The notes under the pieces are model-generated. The model was not told where the DNA came from, ran no database searches, and worked only from the letters and a program-made list of their open reading frames with translations. A stretch of DNA of 64,000 bases from Oscheius dolichura (lineage: Eukaryota; Nematoda; Chromadorea; Rhabditida; Rhabditidae): NCBI GenBank assembly GCA_932521035.1, contig OW051495.1:310001-374000 (forward strand), read 5' to 3'. Below, one piece after another: positions 1 through 12,573 of this stretch. The number at the start of each line of letters is the position of its first letter. Within the stretch, counting starts at the first letter, position 1. Position numbers and translations under genes: made by a program.

Positions 1-1394
1 CGATTTCGCATTTCTTCTGCAATTTCCCCTTCCTCCCGATTCTCCTACCCAGATCAAAAGACAGTCGCTTCTCCCCCTACAGTCTCCCTCCTGCCCCTGT
101 CGATATCCTGCCCGATTTGCCGTCGGCCTCCTCGTCGATTTCGGCCTATCGGCCCAATTGATTATTGTCTTGTCGTGCCTCTCGCTCTGTCTGTTCAACC
201 CCCGGCGTCTCCCCCACGTGTTCCTTCGATCGTCTCTCTCCCTCTCTCAATCGCGGCCTTCTCCTTATTTTCCGAAAGGGCATACTACCCTCTCCCGCAT
301 ATATGTATTGATTCCATCGAGCGATTTGGGCTGCTGCTGGCTGGTTGGCTGGCTGATGTGTGTTTATGCCCTGCCTCTGCCTGTGTGTAGGTGACCGGCC
401 ACGAGCCATCCTCTCTAATCGTTGCCCTTCTCCCCAATTGACCCTCTTTTTCATCCCTCTCTTGTTTTATTCTGGCCGTATAACATTTTCAATCCCCCAA
501 CCTAGCATAGTTATTTACCTTCTTTCCGTTGCTACTCTTTGACGTCTCCAGTTCAAATGACCCCCTCTATCCAAAATACTCCGTGTAGGAACTTCCTAGA
601 CCTCTTGGAACCCTCCAAATTTTCCATTATCATAGTGAAAAACCCTCCAAGCGCCCTAAGGAACTCCTTTTGTCCGTAAAAACACAGAAATCTATGAAAT
701 TCTGATTTTATCGGAAAAACAATGAAGAAATGAATTCCTGCCCCTTTTGTTTTGTGGTCCAGTTGAATTTGGGATTGACGTCTTGGCTTCCACCAATTTA
801 CCCATTAATTCAAACCTCATACACGATCCATATACCATCTGTCTCAATTTTAAAAGAAGCACAGTTTTAGTCTCTTTATGGAGGGGGACACCTTCCGCCC
901 TATACTTCACTGATGCCTGTGTACCAGGGCTGCACGAGATCTCGAACTCGTCTCGATTTCGAGACGGAGATAGCCAAAATTCGAGCGAGACGACTGCCTT
1001 TCCTGGAGGCCGATTTGGTATTTTTTTAAACAAATTTTAGATCAGGGGGCCACTTTTTGATGATTTTTTCCCCTTCAATTGCATATTTCACCAGTACCTC
1101 CTGCTCAATTCGGGTTTATTTTGAGGAACACGAGCTAGGGGTCCGTTTCATTAGATAATTTCCGAGCTTGCTCTCTCTTTACCGTCTTTGCCTACGTATG
1201 ACTGCCATTTGAAATATGGGAATATTCTTATGTTCTGAAAGAAACATAAAGTAACAAAGAACTCAATTTGCACAGTGAAACTCCATTAGATGAAGTTAGC
1301 GTTTCTGCTCATTCTATTGTATTTGTTCTCTTTTTCTTCTTTTGAAAACCTCAAAAATCCAGAATTTCGTTTACTTCATCTCCATTTTCAGCAG
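1..1394. other. Left intergenic region
   Basis: No gene is supported here. Bases 1-550 are strongly pyrimidine-rich on the + strand (many CTCTC and CCTTCC runs), which yields only low-complexity open frames. Bases 749-963 are one copy of a dispersed repeat described separately. At 1382-1390 a TTTTCAG acceptor lies 4 nt before the ATG of the next gene, so the first visible exon of that gene probably receives a spliced leader or follows an upstream non-coding exon. Confidence 0.5.
749..963 (+). repeat. Dispersed repeat, copy 1 of 2
   Basis: This roughly 210-bp stretch recurs at 38848-39054 in the same orientation with only a few substitutions and one small length change in the middle (around 852-885). 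Both copies end at the same point, inside a block reading ACGAGATCTCGAACTCG then TCTCGATTTCGAG. There is no open frame shared by both copies that looks coding. I infer a transposon fragment or other interspersed repeat; its family is not recognised. Confidence 0.75.
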
Positions 1395-2206
1395 ATGGAA
1401 AACGATCCCACAATTGACCAGGACACGGCCACCGTCGTTCGTCAGATCACTGCCGAGGTAGAATCCCTCTCCCATCGCATTACTAATCCCCATTCCAGGT
1501 GAAACAGGGCAAACCGATCAAGATCATCCACAATGAGGTGGATGTCAACCTGATGAATAAGTTGTTCAGTGGGAAGAGGTTCATGTCGGTGACGCCGAGG
1601 AATGTCGAGCCGGTACAGCAGGCGAAGAAGAAGAAGAGCGAACTGGAGGAGGAGAAGATCGACAAGACGCTGATGAACATGCTGTTTAGGGAGGAGAAGA
1701 AAGGTAAGAATACACAGCTGCGAATAGAGCAGGGAAAGTCTTTATGGGAAGTCAAATAGGGGCGCTGGAACATTTATTTCATCAACTTGCCAATAAAGGG
1801 TCTCGGTACTGCCAATGGTCAGTAAAGCGAGGCTGGAAATTCCTCTGTCCCTTATTTACGGATACTGTAACAAGGCCACCACTAAATCAGTCTCCTTCTT
1901 GCAGAGGCTATTGTCTTCACCACCAGTGCCACTACCGTCCCTTCTGCCCTCTCTCAACAGCATCCGACCAGTCCCCCCGTTCTCCACCCTGCCCATATTG
2001 TTCCCCGCAACCTGGCCCGTCGTGTCCGAGCCCAGGATGAGTTGTCCCGCCTGCAGAAGGAGGCCCTTGAAGCGCAGATCACCAAGGTACTGTATCCCTT
2101 AAAAATTTGAGGAAAATAATGATTCTAGGACAGGATAATAGCCCAGTATTACAAGCGAAAGTTGGAATTATTAGAGCAAAGGACGGAGGTCGAGCACGAG
2201 GCGTAG
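1395..2206 (+). CDS. Small coiled-coil protein, unknown function
   Basis: Four exons, 1395-1457, 1499-1703, 1905-2086 and 2129-2206, join in consistent phase to give 175 residues. I do not recognise a family. The protein is charged. A lysine/glutamate stretch is flanked by two similar segments (VDVNLMNKLF and IDKTLMNMLF), a Ser/Thr/Pro-rich linker follows, and a C-terminal helix (about 130-175, rich in R, K, E, L and Q) looks like a coiled coil. There is no signal peptide or membrane segment. The ATG was chosen because a TTTTCAG acceptor ends 4 nt upstream, typical of a trans-spliced 5' end; an additional upstream coding exon cannot be excluded. A poly(A) signal lies at 2459. The small size and basic/acidic composition would fit a nuclear or scaffold protein, but this is only inference. 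Confidence 0.7.
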
Positions 2207-2458
2207 CTTCCCCTCTCCAAGAAACCCCTTCCCGGCCATTCCCCAACAAACGAGTAGAATTCCTTGGGAGCCTTGAAAAATCTCTACTGTATGCTTTAAT
2301 CCATGTTTTTTATTGGTTCTGCTCTCCGGTTTTCACTTTTCTTTTCATATTTATTTTTAGAAAAAAAAAGAACTGTGGTGTACCTGCCACAACAAAAAAA
2401 CACACAGACACAGATATATTCTCTCATAATAAAACATAAATTGATAAATATCTATGAC

Positions 2459-2464
2459 AATAAA
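2459..2464 (+). promoter_or_regulatory. Poly(A) signal AATAAA
   Basis: AATAAA about 250 nt after the stop codon at 2206. It is the best candidate 3'-end signal of the upstream small coiled-coil gene; a weaker AATAAAA lies just before it, near 2428. Confidence 0.4.
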
Positions 2465-3069
2465 GCATTTCTACACGTGAAGAGGGGATCAGTTGTGATG
2501 TTACCGTATCGGCCACAACATTGCAGGGCAGCAGAGCCGGCTGCTTCCGAGATTCCTGAAACAATCCACATTCGCGCTTTCATCATCACTGGCTTATTTC
2601 CAGGTTTTAATGAATTCTTATAACACCGAAAATGGGAATACATCTTATTGATCTTGCCCTGTACTTCGAAGAATCCGCGTCTAATTTCGAGGGTTCAAAA
2701 AGAACCCGGTATGGTTTCAATAAAAGAAGCAGTCCGTGTATGATTGGAGAAACACTTTTGATTCAAGTGGCAATTGTTTCTCTTTTATCTTGCCCAATTC
2801 TCTCATGTATTCCCTACTTTTTCTGATTCGAAATCAGTGTACTACAAGCAAATAGGTTTAGCCCATTTTATGACATTGTTGGAACACTGAAAATACCAGA
2901 AGAGCTTGTTGAACTAATACGCCGTGTTTGGAGAAAGAGCAAAGAATGCAAAGGGGTTTTTCGAATGTTTTTGTACCCGGAAAGGAATAGCACTGGTAGC
3001 CTTTATAAAAGAAGCAAAAAGCCGCTATAATATTTCCCAAGTTCATAATTTTATGGCATGATTGAGAAA
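2465..3069. other. Convergent intergenic region
   Basis: Spacer between the + strand coiled-coil gene and the 3' end of the - strand amino acid transporter. I see no exon pairs, RNA gene or long repeat here. It holds scattered TACCGTA-type heptamers. Confidence 0.4.
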
Positions 3070-6000
3070 CTACAACGATAATGATGAAGATTCCTGGCTC
3101 ATTGTTTTAACCTGACTATAAAACTTTAAAAACTGCCTTGGCTCTACTTTCCCTCGCTCACTATCGCCTACTGTACCGTAGAGCCCGATACTTTCTCGTA
3201 AATATTCCATTCTCCAGCCAAACTGACCTCTATAAAGCTGTACATAACAGGGGGTAGCTAGAGAAGACTCAAACATTTGAAGGAGAGCATTTGTAGTAGC
3301 CGTCACGCCGCAAATTATACCCGTAGCTGAAACAATTTCCATTTTTCCCCGTTCATAATATTAGGTACCTATGATTATCAGATTGACAGCTAGATGTCCT
3401 TTATGGGTAAGTCGAAGCACACTAGAAAGAAGGTCATTTTCTCGTAGAAAGATGGATCTTACTTCAAAAAGCTCGGGTATTCCTCCTTTGTTTCCTCTTT
3501 CTTCCCCGCTTGGATCCTCTCTGCCTCCATTTTCTCCCCAGCCTCCAGGTAAATAGTAAATAATCCCGGTAGGATCATAGCCAGCAGTGTCATGGCCGAG
3601 GAACCCACCTGAAATTCTCTTTTCCTCCCAAAAATGGCTAAAAACTCACCAGATCAAGGAATATCCCAAAATTGGGGAAAGTCAAGGCGACAAAGATCGA
3701 AGACCAGAAAATAAAGGACCGGATGGCTATTCTACCCATTCCCAGCTCTAAATTTCCCCATTTTTTCTATTTTAAAGAGACCTACCGTCTTTAATCTTGA
3801 GAATATGTTCCGCTCCTTGATGAAGGGGATTTCCAATTATGAGAATAGAAAAAAGAACGTGGATTGTGATCATAATGTTGACAATATTCCTAGAAATGAG
3901 TCAGTACACCGGGAAATTTCAATAAAAAGAAAATAATAGCGATTGGAGCGCATTTACTGTACATTGAAAGTAAAACGTAAAGTAAACACGCCCCAGTTCA
4001 AAAATGTACAGTAATCTTCAGAATTTCATGGCTTACCGTATAAGGGGGCTCTGGATGGAGGCAATGACGGAGTCGGACAATGTCTCGCCGTAGACATAAA
4101 GGCTGGAGATGGAGACAGGCACATAGAGGAGGAACATTACTAAAAGGAGAACATCCTCACGTTTTTAGAGCTCAAAATATAGAAGAAATGAAACTGACGA
4201 GTGTAGCTGACGATAACGGATCGGGTAAAGAGAGCCGGATTCTTCATATCGTGTTGTAGAGCCGGGAAGCCGCAATGCCCACCGTAGGCGAAGACAATAG
4301 TTCCGAAGCCGAGAGAAAACCGGGTGAGATTCGAAGCAGAGGAGAGATTCTCTTCCTAGAAGTTATTTTTTAAATATTTTACGGGTTCTACTTACTTGAT
4401 AACACTGGGGAAGGTCAGAGAAGGCGCCTATTAGGATCAAAACGACGGCGAGGGTGGTGGAGACGGCGGCCACGATGGAAACTTGCCTGAAATGGGGGAA
4501 TAAAGCAATGACAAGTATTTTTAGCTGTAGCTACTGTCAATGGCAATGAATCGGATAGTTTTGAAATTGCGGAAATAAAAGAGTAGCTCGGAGCAATTTT
4601 AATACAAAAAGTCAATTGGATGGATCAAAATGAGAAAATCAGCTGATTTATGCCGTTTAGAACCTCAAAATGTCTATCTAAAGGCTAATATACGGTATTT
4701 TTCTTTGTTTGACTCCCTATATTCCAGTTTTCCTAGTAAACGAAGGTTCAAACTGACCAGAAATGTGCTGGACTGCGTAGCAACTGCATTGGCCAAAGAA
4801 TCAGAGCGACAATTAGCAGAATGAGACAGAAATGAAGTTGAACATTGAAGACGGCCAGAATTTGGGAGAAATTCTTAGCGGCTAGGAGGCTGAGAACACC
4901 GATGGCGGCGAATAACGTCGTGTAGATGATGGCCTGGGAGAAGAGTCTGTAAAGGAAAGGGGAGCGTTCAAAGTAAGAGGGAAGAAAGAGTTCCCATTTA
5001 GCAGACCCCCAAAACATCGAAAATCCCCTACTTGGTGCCGTTTCCCATTGCCCGTTTGGCCATTTCTGGATACACATCTCGGCAGGGTTCATTCGCGTAT
5101 TTCGGCCATCGTCGTTGCATCAGGAGCCAGTTCTGTCCCAGCTGGTGGGCAGTATAGGCCAGCATAAGACAGACGGTACACAGCAGGGCGATTCCTCCAA
5201 ATAGACCTTTACATTATTGAGTTATAGGCAGTTTCAGAGCAGAATTACCCGTATTTACAAGAGCTCGCGGCATGGCGACTAGACCACTGCCAGCGGTTTC
5301 TCCCACAATGAAGAAGGCAGCCAGGATCCAGCCATAGCCTTTTAGAGTAGCCTGGAAATGAGGAATTGAAGGAATCGACTGAATAAGACGGTACAATTGG
5401 GATAATTCTGAATTACAGGAACTATAATCGTCTTGTAACTCCAATTTAGAATCGTTTACACTTCAACTAGCTTCTAAAATAACGGGGAAAGATTATAAAC
5501 AATCCATGAAATGCGTGTATTCCTTCAAAACTATTGTAAATGACCAGCAAAGTACAGAGAAATCGCTTCAAAAATGAGCGGGCCCCCTTTATTTCATATA
5601 TGATACCCCGAAAATGACAATTCCTGCTATGATGTAGATGGAAAAGTATTGCGTTTCAGGTAGGCTATAACCTTCAGCATGCTGGAAAGCCATAATCAGG
5701 TTATTCAATAGAAGTTTCAAAAAATGATAGCTTACTCTGGGGAATATTTGAAAAGAGGAGTTAGGTTTCTGGACTTCTAATTTATATTTTTTTCTTCTGG
5801 ATTCTTTCCGGGGTACTGTATTTGCGACACGAGGATAAGTATAGTCCATTTCCAACGGATATTCCACGGATTCAAATTTCGAGGCGCGTCTCCGCTATGA
5901 GGCCATGTTAGAAAGCTTCCTGGTCCCGTAGCGGAGAGGTTTTCCGAGGAATATCGGTTGGAAATGGACTATAATTCGAATCGGAGTGGGAAAAGTTGAC

Positions 6001-6218
6001 TCAATTTCGTTTCAATTTGAACATAAAGGAATTTAAAAGATCTCTTCAGTTGCTGGGCGCCCCGTATTATAGTGCCAAAGGAATTCTAGCTGCCTAACTG
6101 TGGTGCAGGCGCTGCAGTAGCAAAGGAATAGGGTACAAAAGCGGGTAAATTTGAAATTGGCTAGGAATAAGAGGGGAGATATTACCGTATCTTTGCCGTT
6201 TCCCACAAGCTGGTCCAT
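3070..6218 (-). CDS. Amino acid transporter (Aa_trans, SLC36/AVT-like)
   Basis: A proton- or sodium-coupled neutral amino acid transporter of the plasma or lysosomal membrane, by family. Twelve exons (- strand order): 6186-6218, 5249-5351, 5032-5206, 4758-4946, 4396-4486, 4199-4355, 4037-4139, 3786-3889, 3650-3747, 3463-3608, 3369-3421, 3070-3326. Phases agree throughout and give 502 residues. The first membrane helix carries FIVGETAGSGLVAMP (about residues 25-39), the Aa_trans signature. A later helix has FGTIVFAYGGHCGFPALQHDMK, typical of the substrate-gate region, and the last helix ends in TATTNALLQMF. About 11 membrane segments are visible. Two points are uncertain. The start could instead use an exon at 6418-6438 (MESPDQQ). 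The C-terminal 60 residues after TPCYVQLY may be intronic, since a possible donor lies near 3235. The intron at 5352-6185 holds a palindromic element. Confidence 0.85.
5840..5973. repeat. Palindromic MITE-like element
   Basis: Arms of 26 bp at 5840-5865 and 5948-5973 are inverted copies with one mismatch (TATAGTCCATTTCC... / ...GGAAATGGACTATA). An inner pair, TCTCCGCTA and TAGCGGAGA, extends the fold. It sits in the first large intron of the amino acid transporter and has no coding potential. Confidence 0.75.
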
Positions 6219-9211
6219 TTTGAAAATTGTCCCAGACTAATGAGAGGCGCTGTGTTTTATAATTTATCCCGCCTGCGGTCGAAACTGTTGCTCACCCCGG
6301 GGGAAAACATCGACGGGGTGTACTTTTTCCCAAAACTTTCATTCTATATTTATCTAGAGGGAAAAGGACAATCTACAGTAAGACATCGAATAAAAGTACC
6401 TGTTGATCGGGCGACTCCATGATATTTGTGACGCCTGCCTGTCCGAACTGAACCGGCCCGCCTCCAAAGGAAATGAATAAATCTTCCTTTCTCTTGTATC
6501 CCGAACGACGACGACGACGCGTAACACACTGCCGGCAGTCGATATGCCAATAAAAGCTGATGAAATGGTCGTCAAACGATCTTCGAAGGACGACGGGGTG
6601 GGAGGACGTGGACGAGAGATGGGGAAAGCCTGAAACCATACCGAGATGATTAGATTTTGGAGATTGGAGAATATTTAGGAAGAGAATAGAACAGAAAAGA
6701 ATTGATAAAACTCCCCCCAGCTGATTGTTTGGAAAACTTCTTTGGTTAGCGAATTGGAAACCTCTTTATTGTGGGAATGTTTCGTTTAGGCTATTTGATT
6801 TTTCAATTTTCAATCTAATCCAGTCAGATGCTTACTGTAATTTGAAAACAAAATTGTAGGAGAAAAGCAGATGTCAAGGTACGGTAAATTATGTTTTAGT
6901 ACAAAAAAAGGGCCTGTTACATTTTGTAAACCTAAAAATACAGTACTTTTCTATGGAAAATGGTTCCCGAACAGAATTTGGAACAATTTTAGTGAGTTTA
7001 TCCCTGATTTTGGAGAATTTTTGCTCTGAAAGGATGAAAATTGGTGGGTTTTCAATGTTTTCCGAAAGTTATAATTCCAATCTTTTCCGTATGCTCCAGT
7101 AAGTTATCCTTTTTTTTGGATAAAATTCAAAAATACAGTAAAAAGAAGAAGTCAAAGAAGGCTCGGTGACCTGCTTTTATACAGCGGATTCTTCTTCTTC
7201 TTCTTGTTTAGTCTAATACAATACTTCTTCTGTTTTATAACAATTCCAGACGCTCTTTTCTTCTCCCACATTTGCAGACACAAACACAAAGAACATCCCC
7301 GCCGAATGGAAGTCGTCTGCAGGAGCAAAATATTGGGATTCTAGTTCGGGCATAAATTGGATAGAATTTCTAGAAATGACGGCTAATTAGATCAAATTTG
7401 AAACATTTCGGCAGCTTTTACTGGAATTTCTTCCCGATATGGATAGAAAGGTTGAAAAAACTGATTTTTAGATGTTTCCAAGGAGCCATATATTCCCAAT
7501 TTTCAAAATAATCCAATATTCTGTCCAATTGAAAACAATAAGGAAAAAGAGTAGATCCAGGGATGGTTGTATCCAAAAGGGTGTACAAGAAGGACATCCT
7601 TGACTCCAATAGAATTTGTATTTAAAAGACGAGAGAAACAGAGAAAAGGTTGAACTGGGGGCTGAGAAGACGGGAAGAACAGCACTAGCCACCCGTTTTA
7701 TAGGCTCTGACAATGCCGCGTGAATACCCATCAACCGGAAAGTTAACAAAACAGCAAAATATCCCCGAATTCCTTCGTCTTTCGGCTAATATCACGCCAT
7801 TTCAACCAATCGTTACACTCTTCAAATTGAGGACTATATCAACCGGCCAATTCATAGCCTCCACGAAACTTCCCCATTTCCCGCCTTTCTCCATTCTTCG
7901 ACTGTAATGTACCGAGCGTTCATTTTTTTTCTTCTCTTTTCTTCTCTTGTCTCTCTCTCTCTCTTATCGGTAAGGATCAAATAAACTAGGGAGAGGTACT
8001 TAACACCCACGAAAAAAGATATTTTATACACCTTCGTCTTCTCGAGGGAACTGGTTCTAAGGGGAACAGTTCGCACACACACCCACGGCTCTAATGGCTA
8101 TTGTTTCACCGAAACTATAAAGCCAGGGTCAGGGATCTTTTCATAATTCAGACGAAGTATTCATATAGAGATTCAATAAAATGGAAGAGGAGAAAGGGAT
8201 AGACGAGAATTCGAGTAAAGCTGTAAACTGGGTGAGAAGATCTCATGAGGCATTACTGAATCCTTCGAAAAAAGGCAACTTCTCTTGTTGCCTGAAATAT
8301 TCTTATAACCGTACGGGTATGACACACAGCGGGCTCTTGAATCAGCCATGAAAAATAAAGATTCTCTTCTACTCTAAAATGAAATGCAGCCATGTTTCCA
8401 CAATTCTGCATGGCCGAAGTAGTCGAAATGGCGAATTACAGTAGGAAAGGGAATAGGGGTGTTGTATAGGAGAGTTTTGACAAAAGATAGGCTATACAAA
8501 ATGAGCAGAAGAGAGGACTTATCTGAATAGAGACAGGGTATTGGAGATCATTATAAAATTAGCAGAAAACGTGAGAAATTCTAGTCAAAATGTTTCAATA
8601 AATATTCATATAACCTGCTGAATGAAACGGATGATTGGTCATGTAGAGAAAAAATAATATAAAGCTTGCCCCATTTCTTTAATCTTTCTTCTAATGTTTC
8701 CCCGAATCCATAAAGAGATTCTTATTTTTGCTCTTACAATGCATTGATAGGGAGAGGTACAGATATGATGCAAGCAGAGGAAGGCACAAAGAGAAATGGG
8801 TAGGAAAGAGTTTGACGAAAAAGGTGATGCTATAAACCGCGTGAAGGCATTTCATATGAGATACAGTAGGAAAGGATCCGGGGAAAAGAGTTTGGCGAAG
8901 TGAAGACTGCACGAAACAGCTAGAAAATAAATGTGGTGCGAATAAATTGTGGAATGAACAGATTAGAAGTTATAAATTCAAGAAGAAACATAGGAAAAAA
9001 AATTGTTAGTGAAAATAGAAGGTTTCAGTGTGGATACTTATAAACAACGAGGGGAATGACCCGATTGGATAATATTCGTCGCCCCTGCCAGTTATGATTC
9101 CCGGTACAAATAATGCCCCGACCTGTATAAATTTGTACCCAATCGGATTGCACCGGGAACTGAAAGAAGGCAATAACAATAATGCCTAAAATCGCTTTTA
9201 ATGACTTTTGT

Positions 9212-9632
9212 GTTATGTTTTGGATGGACTCTTGGCAACTTTTGTAAGAATTGGTCACCATCGAAGAGCCTAAGCTTTCGAAAATCAACGAGAAACACAA
9301 AATAACATAAAGAATGGGCGGTAAAACCGTACAAATTTAGGAAAAGAGTATAAAGAGTATTGTAAAAATCTCCCCCCTTCCCTTGATTTTTAAATTTCTC
9401 TATATTTCACAGGTTCAATAAGAGCTGGGGACTAGACCTGATAGGAAGAAAAGTACATACAGCGACAAGAGAAAGGACGAGGACAAAAAGGTATCAACTC
9501 GCCGAGAAAAACTGGTTATTTATAAGCGATACACACATGCTTTGCCTATTTTGCCTGTTCGGCGATTAGTGTGACCTCTTCGATGGTGACCAATTCTTAC
9601 AAAAGTTGCCAAGAGTCCATCCAAAACATAAC
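9212..9632. repeat. Long inverted repeat, 57-bp perfect arms
   Basis: Bases 9212-9268 are the exact reverse complement of 9576-9632, with a spacer of about 307 bp. Beyond these ends similarity drops quickly. Such an arrangement fits a foldback or terminal-inverted-repeat element, or a recent local inverted duplication. A transcript through it would form a strong hairpin. Confidence 0.85.
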
Positions 9633-9727
9633 TGATACCACGTGGGGGAAAGGGGGAAAATGATAGGGGAAAGAAAGGGCAAAACAATCAGCCTCCTCTC
9701 TTTATAGGTATTTTCCATCTTTTGGAT

Positions 9728-9800
9728 TTGACCTTAGATTTTAGTGACTATCGATAGAACACGATGTAAATACCCTTAGATACGAGCCAAATAAAATCGA
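9728..9800 (+). repeat. Fragment related to the mariner-like element's internal unit
   Basis: The stretch GACCTTAGATTTTAGTGACTA followed by TCGATAGAACACGATGTAA resembles the tandem units inside the element at 25581-26299, whose copies read GACCTTAGATATTAATGGCTA then TCGATAGATCTCGATGTAGTTA. It appears to be a dispersed relative of that repeat. Confidence 0.5.
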
Positions 9801-9989
9801 GGGATGGCGTCTGTTCTTTTTTTGCAGTGTTTATCGCAATTTTCAAAAGGACAAGTCTAATTCCAAGAGTTGAACTTTTTCAGTTATGACCATTCGCTAA
9901 AAGCATCGTAAATGGAGGGGTCTGATCACTGGCTGTGCTTTATTGGAGGAAAAAATGATATTCTCGAGCGTGTGTGCTGGATTTTTTAT

Positions 9990-10475
9990 GGAATCTGAAA
10001 GAAAGTCTTCGAGGAACATACATAGGTACGCGCCTGGGCGCGCCCGATTTTGAGCGCGTCCGCTGGGCGTAAAACGGGCGTGTCGGGTGTTTGTGCCCGT
10101 ATCTCGGGTATTTCTCGGTGAATTTTTTGTAGAGCACGTCAAGACGATTCTAATGAGCCTGGTCATAGCTCAAACGGACCGAACGAAAAATCGCTAGCCG
10201 TTGATAAATGAGCGTTACGTAACCCTTCCTGAGACCAATCTCGAACAAGTCAACGTTTGTGAGGCTAGCGATTTTTCTTTCTGTCCGATTGAGCTATGAC
10301 CAGGCTCATTAGAATCGTCTTGACATGCTCTACAAGATGCAGAATGAAGTATTGAAATTGACCAAGAAGTGCCCAAGATACGGACACAAACATCCGACAC
10401 TCCAGTCTACGCCCGTTTTACGCCCAAAACCGGGCGCGCCCGAAATTGAGAGTTTTGCCCATGTATGTCGAGGAA
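9990..10475. repeat. Large imperfect palindrome
   Basis: Two diverged arms of about 210 bp (roughly 9990-10199 and 10262-10475) are inverted copies around a 62-bp spacer. The inner ends are clear: CGAAAAATCGCTAGCC against GGCTAGCGATTTTTC. Both arms share AGCCTGGTCATAGCT or its complement, a GC-rich GGCGCGCCCG block and a CGAGGAA/ACATACAT block at the outer end. There is no coding capacity. I infer a foldback or MITE-type transposable element. Confidence 0.75.
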
Positions 10476-12573
10476 TTTTCCAAAATCTAAACTGAAAGTG
10501 AATTGAAGTTCTACAAGATCTTGGAATATATCAAGTTTTACCGAAAGAATAACGTGTAGTTATTCGATTTTTCCTAATTTCCGACTGTATCCACTGTCCA
10601 TCGAGTAGCCCCCGTCTTTCCCCTCGGAGGGGCCCTCGCATTGTGTCCGGTTGTATTGTTTTCCGACGTCCGTTGTGTGCTCGAGGCGAAAACCGCACCA
10701 TTTCATTTACGTAGGGAGCCTTTTTCACGTGCAGCAGCAAAAAGATCTGGGGAAAAACTAACGCAACGCAAATAACAACAGAGGGGGAGGAGGAGAGGGA
10801 CGGGGGCCGTACTACTCGTGAATGAGACGATATTCTAGAAGGAACACAGCTGGTGAATTGAATAAAATCATATGAACTTGAAGTTATTTAGAGTAATTTC
10901 AGAACATAAAAGATTTCTGCCAAATTTGACCGGAACTTCAGTTCTCTCTCGGAATTTCTCCATCCATCTACTAAATCAGACGAAGTTATGACCAATGGGT
11001 AAGTTAGAACTGATAAAAATCGCTTTATTAGACTCTTCCAGTAGTCTTACTGTCGCCAAGAATAAGGCCGGTTTTTATTGTCCATTTGATGTTTTACCGT
11101 ACAGTTATAAGGTGCCGTCTACGATTCCGTTCCAATAAATGAAGCAAGCATCCATTCATCCGTCTTTCTTTTAGACCGTTCCAATGACAAGTTGTCCTTC
11201 TTGTGGACTCCATTCCAAGTCTTGGATTGTTCGCATGGATTACAGAGAAGCTACTTCACAAGCTTGTTTTCATTCCATTGAATTAGTGTCGTACCTAAGA
11301 GTAACTTCTTGAAAATGTGGTAAATAAGTAGGCTACTTGGAGCAGAAGGAGTTACTTTGTGGAAAAGGGGGAAAACGTAGGCTCGCTCTTCATTCGGTTC
11401 ATGTTTTACCGGTCACTAATAAGACTTCATCGCCGGTGAGTAATCAATCGACAGAGTTTTTTTTTATTTGTACAACTGTAAGATTTCTCCGACTTGTCCT
11501 TCTTCGTATCAAAAATTATTTGGTCAAATTCAACTTCCATTCCCTATTTTTCCATCCAGTTTCCATTTTGGGTAGGATCCATAAAGTTCAGCCGAAGTCT
11601 TGCACTCATTCTTCCCAGAAAGCTGTCCAATATCTTTTTGGCAAATGTAGTAACTTTTCTGGGTAATTGAAAATAAGAACCCATCCTGGCGCCTAAAACA
11701 ATAGATTGCCCGGTCCTGTTCTTTCGAAATTTCGAGTTTCGCAGTTCCCTCATAAGATAGCTTCGAATGCGTAAATAATTAGTCGTAGGCATTGCTTTCA
11801 ATACATCCAATATCCTAGAAACAAACAGTTCTCTTTCACCCCGTTCCGTGTCCCTTTTCCCTTTTTCCTGCGTCTCTCTAATTAAATTAACGTTTGCCTC
11901 TGTTTATTTTACGTCATTGCTCTCCGTTCTTTTGACAATAGACAAGAGATGAATAATGACCGGATGCAGCTGATTCAGAGGCTAGCTGACTGGCCACGAA
12001 GAGAAATAGGGGAAACGAAACATCAACAATTCAACAGAGATCAATCAACACGGAGAGATCTGTTTTTTTGACTCATCTTCGAGGGTTTCATCTCGACCTT
12101 TTAACCAAAATAGCCCGGAAGGAACTTTGATGTTAGTTCCGTGATAAATCCTGAAATGAAGCTTTGAAAGAAGCCAAAATTTGGAAATGTGACCGAATTG
12201 GACTGAATAACAATGAGCCATTGTTCCAACCCCTGAAACCCTTATTTTATCTTCCTTACGAAATACTAGAAAGTTTACTGTAAACAATTGGAAACAGGAA
12301 ATTCTTGGGAGATCAGAATCACCTTCCATTTGGTCTACTAGTCGAGTAATTTGATACTGAGTCAAAGGATGACGTCTTTGATTCTTGGTAACATGGAAAG
12401 CCCCTCCACAGAAATCAAAAACAACCAAAAGAGTGGTTATTTAGGTGCTCTTCGGAACATGGGATAGTTTAACTTCATTTGATTTTATTTTGTTCCAATC
12501 CCTCCTTTTTTTATTGACAATAACAGGACAACGGAAGTCTTTTAATGGTAAAAGTGCTCCCCAGCTGTACGAT

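Noticed and set aside
1290-1502. Signal-peptide-like frame just upstream of the coiled-coil gene
   Set aside because: It reads through a TTTTCAG acceptor and a 41-nt intron; the hydrophobic part lies in intron-like or upstream sequence.
12045-12428. 127-codon single open frame on the - strand
   Set aside because: No splice partners, no recognisable domain and ordinary composition; a frame of this length is expected by chance in 64 kb read in six frames.
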